From Paraburkholderia dinghuensis (GTDB lineage Bacteria; Pseudomonadota; Gammaproteobacteria; Burkholderiales; Burkholderiaceae): a stretch of 32,763 nt of DNA. How positions within the stretch are numbered: the stretch's first letter is position 1; each line of letters begins with the position of its first letter. Positions 16,512 through 25,934 of this stretch are shown here, piece after piece. The stretch spans positions 1,305-34,067 of the forward strand of contig NZ_RQIS01000032.1 of assembly GCF_003837865.1 (NCBI RefSeq), given 5' to 3'. The translations under genes were made by a program, and so were the position numbers. The notes under the pieces were generated by a model. That model saw only the letters and a list, made by a program, of their open reading frames with translations, had not been told where the DNA came from and did not search any database.

Positions 16512-18254
16512 TTGCTCGAACCAACCGTTTCGCTAGCGTTTGCCATCCAATCGAACAAAGGTACGTTCGGCTTGCTCCTGGGATCTGGAATTTCGCGTTC
16601 CTCCGGCATCCCCACAGGCTGGGAAATCGTCTTGGAGCTAGTACGCAAGGTTGCAACGCTGTCTGGCGAAGATTGCGAACCGGACCCGGCTGCCTGGTAT
16701 GCGGAAAAATTCGGCGAGCAACCGGACTACGGAAAGCTCCTAGACATGGTTGCGAAGACGCCGAGCGAGCGCCAAGCGCTATTGCGCCCGTATTTCGAGC
16801 CAACAGAGAACGAGCGCGATCAGGGCCTGAAGATGCCCACGAAGGCTCACCGGGCTATCGCAAAGCTGGTGGCTGCCGGGTACGTTCGCGTCATCCTCAC
16901 AACGAATTTCGACCGGCTGATGGAGCGAGCACTCGAGGATGAAGGCATATCGCCCGTCGTGATCAGTAGCGCAGACCACGTAGAAGGAGCACAACCGCTC
17001 GCGCATATGCATTGCTGTGTTGTCAAAGTCCATGGGGACTATCTCGACACGCGCATTCGGAATACGCCGACGGAACTTGAGACGTACGACGAGAAGATGA
17101 ACGCCTTCTTGGACCGCGTTTTCGATGAATTTGGAATGGTGGTGTGCGGGTGGTCTGCCGATTGGGATGTCGCACTCCGAGCCGCCATGGAGCGGGCGCC
17201 ATCACGCCGGTATTCGACGTTCTGGGCTACGCGTGGAGCCCTTGGCCAAGCGGCGCAGGATCTGGTTGCCTGGCGAGGCGGTAACATAATTTCGACGACC
17301 GGAGCCGACGAACTCTTCGTGGACCTCGAAAGCAAGGTCACCTCCATCGAAGAATTCAACAAACCCCATCCGTTATCCCGTGACATCGCCGTCGCATCGA
17401 CGAAGCGCTACTTGCGTTCTCCGGAAGGCCGCATCCAACTTTCCGATTTGATCCACGGGTTGGCCCGTGATTTGGCAGATCAAATCGGAACGGGGGAACT
17501 CGCTCAGGTCAATATTCAGGTCGATTCGGCCAGCGTCACCAAGCGCGTGCGAACATACGACGCGCTGAGCTCAACACTAGTCGCCGTTGCCGAAATCTGC
17601 GGCCATTGGGGAGATGAGTCCACAGCAAAATGTCTCGCACGAGCAAGAGAGCGAATTTATGCTGCGCCTCCGCAAGGAGGTCAGACCTTATGGCTCGACT
17701 ATATGCGCTATCCGGCCACCTTGATCACTTATGCGGCAATGCTTGGGGCTTCGATAAGCAGCAACTTCGCAGCTATGTCGTCGTTGCTTAAGGGGTCAAT
17801 CAAACGTTTTGGACGTGACGTCCCTGTTGGCCAACGAATCCCGCCGTTTGGCATGCTCGGGAATGGCCAAGACTGGGGCCGATTATTAGAGGGCATGGGC
17901 CAACGGTATGCGCCCCTCAACGACTGGCTGCATGACGTACTCTGGCGGGAGATTGGCTATGAATTTACGTCGAAAGACGAATTCTCACGTCACTTCGATC
18001 ATGTGGAAATCCTGCTCGCGTTAGCGTCCGGACGTACGTCTTCCGCAACTGAAAGACGCTGGTATGCGCCAGGGCGTTTTGGCTACAAATCGGACAGCTT
18101 CCTTGAAATCAAGGAAGTCATACTAGATTCTTTGAAACGAGATGGCGATGCATCTCCGTATGCGCGGTGCCACTGGTTTGGAGACAATGCATCCGCATGC
18201 GAAACAGAACTGAATAACCTTGAAACATTCTGCAGCCAGCTTCCATGGCACTAA
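16512..18254 (+). CDS. SIR2-domain protein, probable NADase-type defence effector
   Basis: This encodes a 580-residue soluble protein. The N-terminal SIR2-like domain (about 1-285) has the NAD-binding loop LLLGSGISRSSGIP, the conserved Asn132 in LTTNFDRL, the conserved His174 in VVKVHGDYLD and CGWSADWD. The four-Cys zinc module of true sirtuin deacylases is not visible. Known SIR2 proteins of this shape in ThsA, DSR and related anti-phage systems deplete NAD+ on infection. The C-terminal half (about 290-580) has no motif I recognise and may be the trigger-sensing part. The start is TTG at 16512, supported by AGGAG 6 nt upstream and by the protein beginning right before the Rossmann fold. It is alone on the plus strand, with a decayed DUF6615-like gene upstream and an ATPase stub on the opposite strand downstream. 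Anti-phage activity is inference. Confidence 0.85.
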   Translation: MLEPTVSLAFAIQSNKGTFGLLLGSGISRSSGIPTGWEIVLELVRKVATLSGEDCEPDPAAWYAEKFGEQPDYGKLLDMVAKTPSERQALLRPYFEPTENERDQGLKMPTKAHRAIAKLVAAGYVRVILTTNFDRLMERALEDEGISPVVISSADHVEGAQPLAHMHCCVVKVHGDYLDTRIRNTPTELETYDEKMNAFLDRVFDEFGMVVCGWSADWDVALRAAMERAPSRRYSTFWATRGALGQAAQDLVAWRGGNIISTTGADELFVDLESKVTSIEEFNKPHPLSRDIAVASTKRYLRSPEGRIQLSDLIHGLARDLADQIGTGELAQVNIQVDSASVTKRVRTYDALSSTLVAVAEICGHWGDESTAKCLARARERIYAAPPQGGQTLWLDYMRYPATLITYAAMLGASISSNFAAMSSLLKGSIKRFGRDVPVGQRIPPFGMLGNGQDWGRLLEGMGQRYAPLNDWLHDVLWREIGYEFTSKDEFSRHFDHVEILLALASGRTSSATERRWYAPGRFGYKSDSFLEIKEVILDSLKRDGDASPYARCHWFGDNASACETELNNLETFCSQLPWH

Positions 18255-18396
18255 CATTCGGAACGGCTACCGCAGCTCAAAGCTCGGCAGCGAGTTCAAC
18301 GAACGCTCCAGACTAACAGGCCACGCATCACTCAATATTGGCGTCAGGCTCGATTGGAGAGCCAACCGCCGAGCGCGCGCACATGGGCCTCTGTCG

Positions 18397-19026
18397 TTAC
18401 GCCTCCCGCACGTCAAGCGAACGGGCGTCGGGCGTAAAGAAACGCCCCACAACAAGCTCAGATTTTTCGATCTTGGGATTGATTTCCGACGTGGCGAAAA
18501 TAACCTGGTAGTCGACTTCGTAAGTCGAGCATTCTTCAACGATGATTTCCTGAAGGCGGTGGCTACGTTCCTTCTCCATCCCGCCATCATCGATGCCGTC
18601 GAGCATCAGGAATCGTGGTACGCGCATGAACGGCTTTTGCACACTTGCCGTCAATAGCGCCAAGTGAAAAACATGGCGGAGGAATACGGCCGAGCTCTCG
18701 GAGAAGTTCCGGGAGCCATTCACATAGACGGCGTTTGCAACGAAGTCGCAATTCGCCTCGCGGGCGTTCATGAATTCCGGCTGTAGCGGAAGGTCGAGCT
18801 TCAAGAGCCGGGTCATCGCACCGCTTATGGCATTCGCAACTTCAACCATACGCTGAGCCTGCTTTTGTTCAAGCTGCTCGATGCTTTCTTCCAGTCGCTT
18901 GCCCTCCGCCGTCAACGCATCACGCTGACTTTGCAGGTCCGAGATAATACTCGCCAATTTTTGGCGCTCGTATGACTGTTTGATTTCTTCGTCGGCGGAA
19001 TCGTCGATGTCCGGAGTGAATGATTT
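18397..19026 (-). pseudogene. C-terminal stub of an SMC/AAA-type ATPase
   Basis: The open frame has no proper start: it begins just after a TGA at 19027-19029, and the first possible start codon is a TTG at 18957. It begins with a coiled coil (ADEEIKQSYERQK and QRDALTAEGKRLEESIEQLE). It continues with FLRHVFHLALLTASVQK and a Walker-B-like FLMLDGIDDGGMEKERSHR, then VIFATSEINPKIE, typical of the C-terminal half of SMC-like or ABC-type P-loop ATPases. The N-terminal Walker A half is absent, so this is a 5'-truncated remnant. The parent was probably a large coiled-coil ATPase of the kind often found in phage-defence or DNA-repair islands. The frame is intact to its stop, which suggests a fairly recent loss. 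Confidence 0.7.
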
Positions 19027-19250
19027 TCAGCTGCACTACACACGTCGAGGGGTAAGCTCGCTTTCCGAATATTTAGCAGACGACTGAGACGGTAATACAC
19101 GCGTCGTTAGACGCATAGTGGGCTGCTGACTCGGCGGTTTATCGGAGAGCGATCTCGGCTGCTATCCTACGAATTGTCAAACTGGCATATGAGCTTGATC
19201 CGAGAGAAGCCGTTCGGATTTCCTCGTCACTGGTCGAGGGTTTTTTCAGA

Positions 19251-21176
19251 CTATCTGCCAATGACCAAGCCGAGCGCAGCCTGGGCCTGCCCACAAGTGT
19301 GCCACAGCTCCGGCACGAGATGACACATGGTCGACAGATGCGAGTGCAGAATCGTTGCGTCTTCCAAGGTCAAATTTTGTAGCGAAAGCTCCGTCATGAA
19401 ATCACCAACACGCCCCGTCCAATCGTTCAAATCGGCATGGGCAGCGCAGGCCAATGCCCCAACTCGAAACATCTCATCAACGGTGAGCTGGCCCAGGTCG
19501 AAGTGTCGCCCTACGCGCATCAACACATGAATCGTCTCGCACAGCTTTGTGTTGCGATTGACAGCGGCAACTCCCGCCAAACCCAGCAGGCAGACTGACA
19601 CGGGCACCTGTTCGTTCACTGGGATTTGGTAGTGATAGCGTTCAATTGCTTCACAGGCTAGGTCAACCAAATGGTCAGGTACACACGCCAACATCGACAC
19701 ATTGATCAAACTGCCAAATGCCGTGGTATCGATTGCTCCTTTCAGACACGCCTCAATATAGTTCAATACATCAGGCGGAAGCGGGATCGGCGAGCGAACA
19801 CCGCCTTCAAGCGGGCCCGGTAGACGTGCCGCTGTGCGATCAATCAACTGGCTAATCGATTCGGGCGCCTCTCCAGTAAGTCGTTCTGCAAGCCCCAAGG
19901 CAGTGACCGCGTCCGGCGCAGCGTTCGCGGCCATCCAGATACGGCCCAACAGCTCATTCTTCAATTGCTCAGCCGAATTAAGCTCTGGAAACCAACGCGG
20001 CTCGACCCGCATGTCGAGCAAGGTCTGCATGACAAAATAGCCCTCGTTGACGTCACGCAACCAGCGGTCAAGTTCAGTACTCTCCCCAACGATCTTTCGA
20101 ATGTGGCGGTAGACCAAACTTGCGTGGGCAAGGGCCGCCATACGCCGAGCAAAGGGCGGCCACGCGGTGAGGACACGCCGCCTAGCCATTTGCCCATAGA
20201 TGCAATTGAATAGCGCCGACAGGCGATCAAATGGATCTCTCCTCTCATCGGGCTCGCCATCGAGAAACACGTTGATCAGTGCCGCGAGCGACTGCGATAG
20301 CGTCGGGCTTTTTCGTACCCGGAGCAGGCCAACCTCGATGGCGCCAGTGCAGCTGATCGGGTCTCCGTTCTCGGTCAACCACGAAAACTCGTCAGCCAGA
20401 ACGTGGTCGCCTCCTTTCCATTCCCGTTCAATCAGATGGCTGATCGACTGGTGGGAACAGAGGGCCCAAGCCGGACTCAACGATTGCCGAGTCCCTTCAA
20501 CGAGCAGTTTTGCCAAGAACGGGGCCGTCACTTCGGCAACATGCGTTTCCATTGAAAGAGCGCCACCGTTACCCCCGACCAGTTGACGGTAGTATGTCTC
20601 GCTAATCGGTACGAGAATGTCGAGAGATAGACTTCCGCTCTCCAAGCACTCGCAGATCGCTTCCGCCGCTCCAACTGGCGTCCTTTGTAAATCATCACGG
20701 AGCGCCATGATTTCGTGGTCCGTCGGGACCCTTTTTGAAAGCAAAGCGCGCCAGCGATCTAATATGTCACTTGGGAGACGACGCTGGTCGGTAATCAGTT
20801 GGAAGGCATGGAGACGCCCTTCGGCCTCGGGCGCCAACAGCGCGAACTGAGCCACAAGGATTCGTTGGCGGTCGCGTACTAGTACCACATTGGGCGGCTC
20901 GGCTTCGCTTGCGAATGCTACTGTCCACTCGTCACAAGCAACTGACTTAATGATAGGGGTGGAGACGCGATCAAAGGCCAATGCAACGGCCGGATAGAGC
21001 TGAGAGCGCCGAAACGACAGCCTATCCGAGCCAAAAGTGACGATAGCGTCCGTTTCGATTGCATTTTGATTTAGACCATCAGCTCTGGAAAGCAGTTCGT
21101 CCCTGAGCAGGGGCGGATAGCCATTGGCGAGTACAACGGCGCGAGCCGCCCGAATGTATGCGTCCTTTTGAGTCAC
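19251..21176 (-). CDS. Hypothetical protein, partner of the HNH-TPR-PIN gene
   Basis: I do not recognise this 641-residue protein. It starts with GTG at 21176, with GGAGG about 7 nt upstream. Its GTGA overlaps the TGA of the HNH gene by 4 bp, so the two are translationally coupled. The first 140 or so residues look mixed alpha/beta (TDAIVTFGSDRLSFRR, VVLVRDRQRILVAQF). The rest is mainly helical, with many Leu/Ala-rich segments such as VCLLGLAGVAAVNRNTKLCE. There is no signal peptide and no clear transmembrane helix. I see no nuclease, ATPase, protease or NAD-binding motif. The coupling implies roughly matched amounts and a joint function with the large nuclease-like protein: a regulator, inhibitor, sensor or structural partner. 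No function is assigned. Confidence 0.8.
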   Translation of the reverse strand: MTQKDAYIRAARAVVLANGYPPLLRDELLSRADGLNQNAIETDAIVTFGSDRLSFRRSQLYPAVALAFDRVSTPIIKSVACDEWTVAFASEAEPPNVVLVRDRQRILVAQFALLAPEAEGRLHAFQLITDQRRLPSDILDRWRALLSKRVPTDHEIMALRDDLQRTPVGAAEAICECLESGSLSLDILVPISETYYRQLVGGNGGALSMETHVAEVTAPFLAKLLVEGTRQSLSPAWALCSHQSISHLIEREWKGGDHVLADEFSWLTENGDPISCTGAIEVGLLRVRKSPTLSQSLAALINVFLDGEPDERRDPFDRLSALFNCIYGQMARRRVLTAWPPFARRMAALAHASLVYRHIRKIVGESTELDRWLRDVNEGYFVMQTLLDMRVEPRWFPELNSAEQLKNELLGRIWMAANAAPDAVTALGLAERLTGEAPESISQLIDRTAARLPGPLEGGVRSPIPLPPDVLNYIEACLKGAIDTTAFGSLINVSMLACVPDHLVDLACEAIERYHYQIPVNEQVPVSVCLLGLAGVAAVNRNTKLCETIHVLMRVGRHFDLGQLTVDEMFRVGALACAAHADLNDWTGRVGDFMTELSLQNLTLEDATILHSHLSTMCHLVPELWHTCGQAQAALGLVIGR

Positions 21177-24100
21177 GCGCCTTCCTCCCAATCGCCTTTC
21201 ACTGCTTCGCTCAACAGCCCTGAAGCAAGTGCGACGAGCTGATCGAAGATCTCTGGCTCCGTTTCCTTGATCTCCTCAAGAATGCGCTCATCCACCCATC
21301 GATGATACTGACCATTCCTTTGCTTCCGACTGATTTCCGGACAGTAGCACAGCGCATGAAGTATCCCTGCGTAGGTCATCACGGAAAACTTTCTCGCAGC
21401 ATGCTGCTCGACAACCGACGCCCACCCACGAACGTCCAGTTCGCCGAGTAGCCATTCGCAACGAATTCGCGCGACCTCTGGATCGTGCTCCGTATCCCAT
21501 ACGGCACGCACAGTATGGAAAAGAGCGAGCGTGTACTGATTGAGCCACGTGAGCTCGTGCGGAATCTGGAGCATTTTTGCCTGTCTCAGCCGACGGGCAG
21601 CTTCTCTTATCGCCCGAAGTTCGGCAGTCTCGACTAATACGCCGCTTTCGACCGGCGCCTGCAAGAGGTAATGCGTCAGCTCATCCTCCAGCACGGGCAC
21701 GAATGTGTACCCGCATCGTCTCAAAGTGGTCCGGTGTTCTCGTCCCTCATCGACGCTCAGGGCACCCCCAGCGACTAGGTGTTCGATCACGTCCAGGCTC
21801 GTCAGGAGCGGCGTCTGCCGTCCACCGTGCGTTATGTTGAGATAGCGATTGACGAAACGATCATCGACGACGAAGGCATCAACCGACCTGTCTGTGCTTA
21901 GAAAGATTAGGTGGGCTTGTGGCTGTGCGCCTTCGCTATCGCGATCGGCCGACGCAATAGCCTCGGCCCGCCCGTCACCAAGAGCGGCGGACAGGATCGC
22001 TCGGATGTGTTCGATAGTGGTAAGTTGCTCCCCCGCGAAGCTCTCGTACGCGAGCAACTGGTTGTCTTGTTGATCAAGCGACTTCGTAACGTAGGCCGTG
22101 AAGCCCGCTCCCTTCAGCTTCCCGAGCACGCCCGCCGTACGCAGATAGGTCGTAGAGAGGTCATCCAGATAGAGCGTCGCACCTTCGCGGATGCGAGGTT
22201 CATTGGGCCAACGCTTCTCATGCAGCTTGAGGTAAGAGAGGGCACGTTGCTCCTCGGCGGCCGTAATCATCCCTTTTAGGCGTAATGCATCGACCACTGC
22301 CTGACAGCTGCACAAGCGTGCCTGATACGGCGTGAGATCGGCCTCCTCTTCCATAACGCTGCCAAGGCGATAAACCGGCGATGATCGGACGACGAAGGCA
22401 TCGCCTGAAGCTTGCACCGCAGCCTCCAACATAGAAGCGAGGTCAAAACCCACGACCTGAACGAGGCTCGGGTTCGCCTGATGTGGCGAAGCGACAACTT
22501 TAAAGGTGCCGTCCGCAAGCAGGCGCTTCAGGAACTGCGCGTCCTTAACTCGGCTCGGCTGATGAAAAGCGAGACGCTGGCGCTCCTGAAACAACCAAAC
22601 GAGTACCTGATCTGGAAGAAGTACGCGCTCGAAGTGAACGAATAGTTTTGACAGAAGACCTAGCTGCGCAAAGGTAAAAATCGCCGTAAGATCGAGCGCT
22701 ATACGCCTAGAGGTCGCTTCTAGTTGAACTCTTGACGGTCGAGCTCCACTGAACGTGTACACCAAACTGCGCCGCCGCGCATCGGACTCCAACCGATTAG
22801 CTGCGGGACGCAGCAGGCAACTTTCGGTCATAGGCTGGTTCAGCGCGTACGCAGCACCGGAGACGGTGATCTCGCCGGCTTTCAGTGCCGTATAGATTTG
22901 CTCCTGACGACGCTCCCAGTCGGGCTTGAGCTCATCGACGATTTCCCTCATGGTGATCGATTTCAGAGGCCCCCGATCACCCGACTTCTCGGCCGCGCGC
23001 AGCAGCCAACTGCTAACTACCGGATCGCCCTCCCATCCGGCGTTCGAAGCGTGAAAATATGCCGGAGCGAGGATATGCGGGTTATCGGGAGCGGCCTCCG
23101 TAGCCGCCTCGATCAGGTCTCTGGCGTGTGGCGCGTTGACCGCCTGCGCCAATTGCCCCGCGCCAAGCAATTCCTCCGCAGTACGCTGGTCTCTGTGCTC
23201 CCATTCACGCGTCGTGTACGCGACCAGCGTGTCCCATTGCCCCGAAGCGATAGCCAAGTTGACGAACAGTGCGCGGTCGTTGACGTGATCTCGCTTACCC
23301 TGCAAGGTGGTCAGAATCGCCGAGGCCTCGCTGAATTGACCATCGCGATAGAGCGTCCACGCAAGGAGCGACTGCAGTTCGCTTTCACGTGCAACAATAT
23401 CCGGAATTGCTTTCAGAAACTGTAGAACATGGCCGTGCGCGCCTGCGCCGATGAACGCGCGCGTCGTACGCAATGCATCTTCGGCTGAACGAGTCTGCTT
23501 GAACAGTTCTACAGCCAACGGACAGAGGTCCTGCCACGCCCCCTCCTGTTCGAGAAAGGCCACGAGGCTCGCTAGATCACGCAGTTCGCCGGTCTTTTCG
23601 TATAGTTTCCGGCGCTCCGCAGCCGGATCGGCCCCTTCCGCCTCTGCTATCACACGCTGCAAGCGCTCATGTTCGCGCTCGCCTAGTTCCGCTGGCGTCA
23701 TTTGGGCTAGCGTGGTCCTCGCCGTCTCGACCTGCCCTGACCGACACAGCAACTCAATTTCCATGGCGAGGATTGGTGAGCGCTGCAAGAATTCGAATAG
23801 CTGTTCGCGATGTGTGGCGATGTATTCGACTGCCGCCGAAGCTTCCTTCGTCATCGCGAGCGCTAGACGGGCTAGGGCTTCATCAACTGTACCTTTGCCG
23901 GTCAAAGCAACCCGCTCATTGATGCGACGTTCAATGGCGTTGAGGTCGATCTTAAGGCCGAACTGTACCGCTAGCGGAAAGCGCCTGAGCATCAACGCAT
24001 CGTCATGCATGCTTTCACGCAGAACTTCCAGAGCGTCGTCATGAAGCGCTGGGTCCCGAAGGCGGAGCCACAGCGCCATTTCCGCACACTGCCGCGCAGC

Positions 24101-25246
24101 TTCAACGGCTCCGAACGTTTCAGCAATAGTCACCTGCTTCTCGTAAAGCTCGATGGCACGCTTTCTATCGAGTAGCGCTTGCTGATCGTCCGCAATGGGG
24201 ACGTGGGCCGCGTCGAACGGCACCTGAAACAGCGATTGCGCCCGCATTTGCTCAGGAACGATGTGGGCGAGATGGGCTTGAGCTGCGGCATAAAATAGAA
24301 CCGGCGTTTCTTCAAAGTCCGTTGGGGTGAGCAGAAGCGTGTGCGCGTATGCATCGCTCCAACGCCCGGTGACCTCTTCGCTCACAATGAAGTTCAGCTT
24401 GCCGTCGCTGTCGAACGAAGCGAAGTCCAAGCCAGCCTTTTGCACCCAATCCAGTGCCCCTTCTGGTCCTCTCTCGTTGCTGACAATTCTCAACATGGCG
24501 GATCGGGACGCCTGCGTTCCAATCGGCGCGAGCAGTGACAGAGCAGGTGCAGTCGCACCCTCCTCAACCGCCAAGACGAATGCTTTGGCAATTTCCGCAT
24601 CCGGACATCCACCGAGATCAAGCGATTTCGACAGCAACTCTTTTGCTCGGGCTAGATTCTCGCCCTGTGCCAGCATCCTTGCACACCATGCTAGCGCTTG
24701 TGCCTTCAAGGCTCTGGAGCCACCTGCAAGTTCGCTGCTCGCCACACTAGCAGCCAAAGCGCGCGCAGCATCGATGCTCGAATATCCCACGAGATGGCGA
24801 GCTTGCCGAATGCGCCGGACCTCCGCTTCAATCTGCTGATCCGTCAACGCTACCGTAAAGGCAAATTGCTGGACTTGCTCTTGACGGCGTATGGCCTCTG
24901 CCGTGTCTCTCTGGAATTTGGCTTCATGGTCCCGCTTCCACTGCATTAAAAGTTCTGCGGGGTAGTCCTCACTTTGGGTGTCCACCAGCGGATGATGAAA
25001 ACCGCACATAAGGATCAGATTCTCTGCGCTGTTCCGTTCCTCGTCAGTGAGATCTGGCCGCCCTCTGGGACCATTGTCTGAAGCGGCATAAATGTGGCAG
25101 ATTTGCGCCAACACAGCATCGTCAGATTGCTCTGTCCCGGGGACGATGACGGGATTGGTGCAATTAGGGTGTGCACATTGATTTCCACTGCTACCGAACA
25201 AGACCTTGATTGTCTTGATTGAATATGAACGGTTCGCCATAGTCAT
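21173..25246 (-). CDS. Giant HNH nuclease - TPR-like - PIN-like protein
   Basis: This encodes a 1357-residue soluble protein. Residues 1-110 are an HNH endonuclease domain: a likely zinc set Cys24, Cys29, Cys81 and His84, with catalytic-type His51 (ICHIYAAS), Asn76 (ENLILMCG) and His85 (FHHPLVD). Residues about 140-840 are degenerate helical, TPR-like repeats (for example LKAQALAWCARMLAQGENLA, LLAWTLYRDGQFSEASAIL). Residues about 848-1160 resemble a PIN nuclease with a long insertion. Candidate acidic residues are Asp852 (LDLTAIFTFAQLG), Asp1028/1029 (LYLDDLSTTYL) and Asp1128/1129 (VVDDRFVNRY), and a typical PIN tail TSLDVIEHLV follows. A helical tail ends the protein. An AAGG element lies 8 nt before the ATG at 25246. 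It is coupled by a 4-bp overlap to the 641-residue gene. HNH plus PIN would pair DNA- and RNA-cleaving modules on a scaffold, as in TPR-PIN defence/toxin proteins. HNH is sure, TPR likely, PIN moderately sure. Confidence 0.85.
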   Translation of the reverse strand: MTMANRSYSIKTIKVLFGSSGNQCAHPNCTNPVIVPGTEQSDDAVLAQICHIYAASDNGPRGRPDLTDEERNSAENLILMCGFHHPLVDTQSEDYPAELLMQWKRDHEAKFQRDTAEAIRRQEQVQQFAFTVALTDQQIEAEVRRIRQARHLVGYSSIDAARALAASVASSELAGGSRALKAQALAWCARMLAQGENLARAKELLSKSLDLGGCPDAEIAKAFVLAVEEGATAPALSLLAPIGTQASRSAMLRIVSNERGPEGALDWVQKAGLDFASFDSDGKLNFIVSEEVTGRWSDAYAHTLLLTPTDFEETPVLFYAAAQAHLAHIVPEQMRAQSLFQVPFDAAHVPIADDQQALLDRKRAIELYEKQVTIAETFGAVEAARQCAEMALWLRLRDPALHDDALEVLRESMHDDALMLRRFPLAVQFGLKIDLNAIERRINERVALTGKGTVDEALARLALAMTKEASAAVEYIATHREQLFEFLQRSPILAMEIELLCRSGQVETARTTLAQMTPAELGEREHERLQRVIAEAEGADPAAERRKLYEKTGELRDLASLVAFLEQEGAWQDLCPLAVELFKQTRSAEDALRTTRAFIGAGAHGHVLQFLKAIPDIVARESELQSLLAWTLYRDGQFSEASAILTTLQGKRDHVNDRALFVNLAIASGQWDTLVAYTTREWEHRDQRTAEELLGAGQLAQAVNAPHARDLIEAATEAAPDNPHILAPAYFHASNAGWEGDPVVSSWLLRAAEKSGDRGPLKSITMREIVDELKPDWERRQEQIYTALKAGEITVSGAAYALNQPMTESCLLRPAANRLESDARRRSLVYTFSGARPSRVQLEATSRRIALDLTAIFTFAQLGLLSKLFVHFERVLLPDQVLVWLFQERQRLAFHQPSRVKDAQFLKRLLADGTFKVVASPHQANPSLVQVVGFDLASMLEAAVQASGDAFVVRSSPVYRLGSVMEEEADLTPYQARLCSCQAVVDALRLKGMITAAEEQRALSYLKLHEKRWPNEPRIREGATLYLDDLSTTYLRTAGVLGKLKGAGFTAYVTKSLDQQDNQLLAYESFAGEQLTTIEHIRAILSAALGDGRAEAIASADRDSEGAQPQAHLIFLSTDRSVDAFVVDDRFVNRYLNITHGGRQTPLLTSLDVIEHLVAGGALSVDEGREHRTTLRRCGYTFVPVLEDELTHYLLQAPVESGVLVETAELRAIREAARRLRQAKMLQIPHELTWLNQYTLALFHTVRAVWDTEHDPEVARIRCEWLLGELDVRGWASVVEQHAARKFSVMTYAGILHALCYCPEISRKQRNGQYHRWVDERILEEIKETEPEIFDQLVALASGLLSEAVKGDWEEGA

Positions 25247-25262
25247 ATCTTAGCCTTCGGTC

Positions 25263-25296
25263 AGGCAATCCGCACGTTTTACGTCTTGGATTGCCT
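25263..25296 (-). promoter_or_regulatory. Perfect inverted repeat in the leader of the HNH operon
   Basis: AGGCAATCC (25263-25271) and GGATTGCCT (25288-25296) are perfect 9-bp arms around a 16-bp centre that itself contains a small ACG/CGT pairing. The element spans -17 to -50 relative to the ATG of the HNH gene, just upstream of its ribosome-binding site. It could be an operator for an autorepressor or a leader hairpin controlling translation. There is no T-run, so a terminator is unlikely. Confidence 0.5.
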
Positions 25297-25324
25297 TTGG
25301 GTTTCAGCCGACGTCCCAAGGGCT

Positions 25325-25630
25325 CTAGTGCAGGAGAACGCCGGCATTTGAGGCCACTGCCCGCAGCGGAGTACCCGCTTCACTGACGCTCAGTTCCACG
25401 TCATCGAGAACGCCCGCCTTGCCCCATTTACGCGCAAGGCGAATGATGCACCGTTCGCCGATCCGGTGCTCCAGAAATCGGACCAGCCGCTCCTGGCTTA
25501 ATCCATCAAAGAAGTTCCAAATATCTGCGTCCAGAATCCAGTTCACTGGGGTGCTAGCGATGGCCGTCAATAACGCATCCATCGCATCATGTTGACTGGG
25601 CTGAGGCCGAAATCCGACCACAGCGATGAA
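25325..25630 (-). pseudogene. Group II intron reverse transcriptase/maturase fragment
   Basis: The roughly 100 residues match the central part of LtrA-type reverse transcriptases: VGFRPQPSQHDAMDAL, PVNWILDADIWNFFD (RT motif with the catalytic Asp region), RFLEHRIGERCIIRLARKW, KAGVLDDVELSVSEAGTP. After GTP the expected QGxxxSPLLxNxxLH reads LRAVASNAGVLLH and stops, so the core is decayed. The N-terminal half, the YxDD box, the maturase and the endonuclease domains are missing. Intact proteins of this family splice and mobilise group II introns. This is a dead remnant at the right side of the defence-type island. Confidence 0.75.
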
Positions 25631-25934
25631 CGATTGACGACGAGCGTAGTCCCGTCGCCTGCGGCGGCCGCGCTTTGTAATGGAATATCTGTGTAGTCAA
25701 CGGAGGAGACTTTCCTTTTGGTGATCCCAGGAGTTGCCCCGGCGCAAGCGGGATCGCGCGTTCCCACTGCATGAATGTCGGACGGGGCACAGCACATGCT
25801 CACGCCACGTCAGCAGCCGGGAGGCCGAGTTCCTCGCGCGACCTCCGTGCATGCGGGCCGCGTTCCTGACATCGGGCGCGGGGAATACGCGCCCGCACGA
25901 TGGCCTGCCCGCTTTCGCAGCCCACCGCATTTCC
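25631..25934. other. Non-coding stretch, probable remnant DNA
   Basis: I see no gene with a ribosome-binding site or family resemblance in this 300-bp stretch. It lies between the reverse-transcriptase remnant and the broken XRE gene and is probably scrambled mobile-element debris. Confidence 0.4.

Noticed and set aside
19119..19320. Plus-strand frame reading VKLAYELDPREAV and onward
   Set aside because: It sounds protein-like but has no start codon or ribosome-binding site and runs antisense into the 3' end of the 641-residue gene.
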